Source: Ifrita kowaldi
Lineage: Eukaryota > Chordata > Aves > Passeriformes > Cinclosomatidae
DNA length: 64,000 nucleotides
Direction of reading: 5' to 3'
Assembly: GCA_013398055.1 (NCBI GenBank)
Contig: VZRS01014158.1
Coordinates: 563,488 to 627,487, forward strand
Below, piece after piece: positions 63,386-64,000 of the stretch (position 1 is its first letter; every line of letters starts with the position of its first letter). Position numbers and translations under genes: made by a program. Below the pieces are notes generated by a model. It saw only the letters and a list, made by a program, of their open reading frames with translations, did no database searches and had not been told where the DNA came from.

Positions 63386-64000
63386 GATTTAGGCCAAAAC
63401 AAATCTGTGCTCTTTATTCTGCTATCATCTGGTTTCTTTCAGAGATCATTATAAAATCTTTAGAGTTCAAATACTTTTACAGAACTCTGCACTGAAGCTC
63501 AGTTTCAAACTGTAACTGCTGTATCACTGAGATTAGAGGAAGTAGTAACCTACTATATAATTTATTTCTTAGTCTCATGACGAACTACTCCCAAGAGCTG
63601 ATGTTCCCATTTCCTCCAATGAGGAATTATTTGATAATCAAAAAAGTGTTAATTACCAGGAATTTTCCCCTGACATTTGGCCAACTAAGTATTTGTGATT
63701 TTTTTGCATCTTAATATAATCATATCAGCTTGAGTGCGCTAAAATCACCCTGCAGTACTAATAGGAAAACGCTGAGTCAGGGAACAGTGGTTTTAAAGAG
63801 ATTTTAAACAGCAAGAGTAGATTAGACTGTCTTATTAAGTACAAGGAGTGAACTAGTGATTAAGGCCCTTGTTTTACTGAAGCTTGGGGACTTGTGAGAA
63901 AGCAACAGAACTATTTATGTGATCCAGATGTATTTTTAAAATGTATTTCCTCTAAAGCCATCTGATTACTGACATAAAAAATACTGCCTGCTTTGTTGTA
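63386..64000. other. Non-coding stretch to the window end
   Basis: No element was recognised. The segment 63645-63770 is complex sequence with TTAATTACCAGGAA, CTTAATATAATCATATC and related ATTA cores, similar in style to the candidate regulatory element at 57.4 kb. Whether it is conserved cannot be seen here. Confidence 0.5.

Noticed and set aside
1..64000. CRISPR array, bacterial operon, phage or endogenous retrovirus
   Set aside because: No regularly spaced repeats, no dense coding, no ribosome-binding-site pattern, no long terminal repeat pair and no retroviral polymerase motif could be seen.

Overview
This window looks like non-coding DNA from a bird, most likely a songbird. The evidence is a set of CR1 LINE 3' ends carrying the terminal ATTCTRTG octamer repeats. 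There is also one short element that joins a tRNA-Ile-like head to a CR1-type tail, the architecture I know from songbird (TguSINE1-like) SINEs. The sequence is AT-rich, has no CpG island, and has no open frame that I can assign to a known protein family. The longest open frames (about 130-160 codons) have no recognisable domain. Many lie antisense to CR1 copies or in slightly GC-richer stretches, where long frames occur by chance. The best reading is a gene desert or one or more very large introns.

Layout. 1-8.4 kb: unremarkable AT-rich DNA with one CA microsatellite (5672-5703). 8.4-17.6 kb: two CR1 3' ends (minus near 8.4 kb, plus near 15.3 kb). 17.6-20.7 kb: an assembly gap of 9 Ns inside a CT/T simple repeat, then an 856-bp segment present twice in direct tandem and separated by a single N. 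The copies look identical wherever I compared them, so this is probably an unmerged contig overlap rather than biology. 21.4-27.6 kb: a plus-strand CR1, the tRNA-Ile SINE and a minus-strand CR1. 32.4-34.4 kb: a cluster of three CR1 copies of different age and orientation. 34.4-47.2 kb: no confident element, but a perfect 17-bp-arm inverted repeat (44854-44892), a well-spliced 72-nt candidate minus-strand exon (38170-38241) and a broken exon-like segment (46866-47242). 47.4-50.5 kb: two minus-strand CR1 copies. 50.5-63 kb: no confident element, one 14-bp minisatellite, a 22-bp perfect palindrome, and possible homeodomain-rich regulatory DNA near 57.4 kb. 63.0-63.4 kb: a CR1 copy that shares 43 bp of extra sequence beyond its octamer tail with the copy at 47.4 kb.

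No set of genes working together is visible. The visible biology is retroposon history: CR1 copies of several subfamilies and ages, and a SINE that borrowed the CR1 tail. Exon calls rest on splice-site shape and open frame only and are weak. I could not measure conservation, divergence or copy number, so subfamily names and regulatory suggestions are inference.
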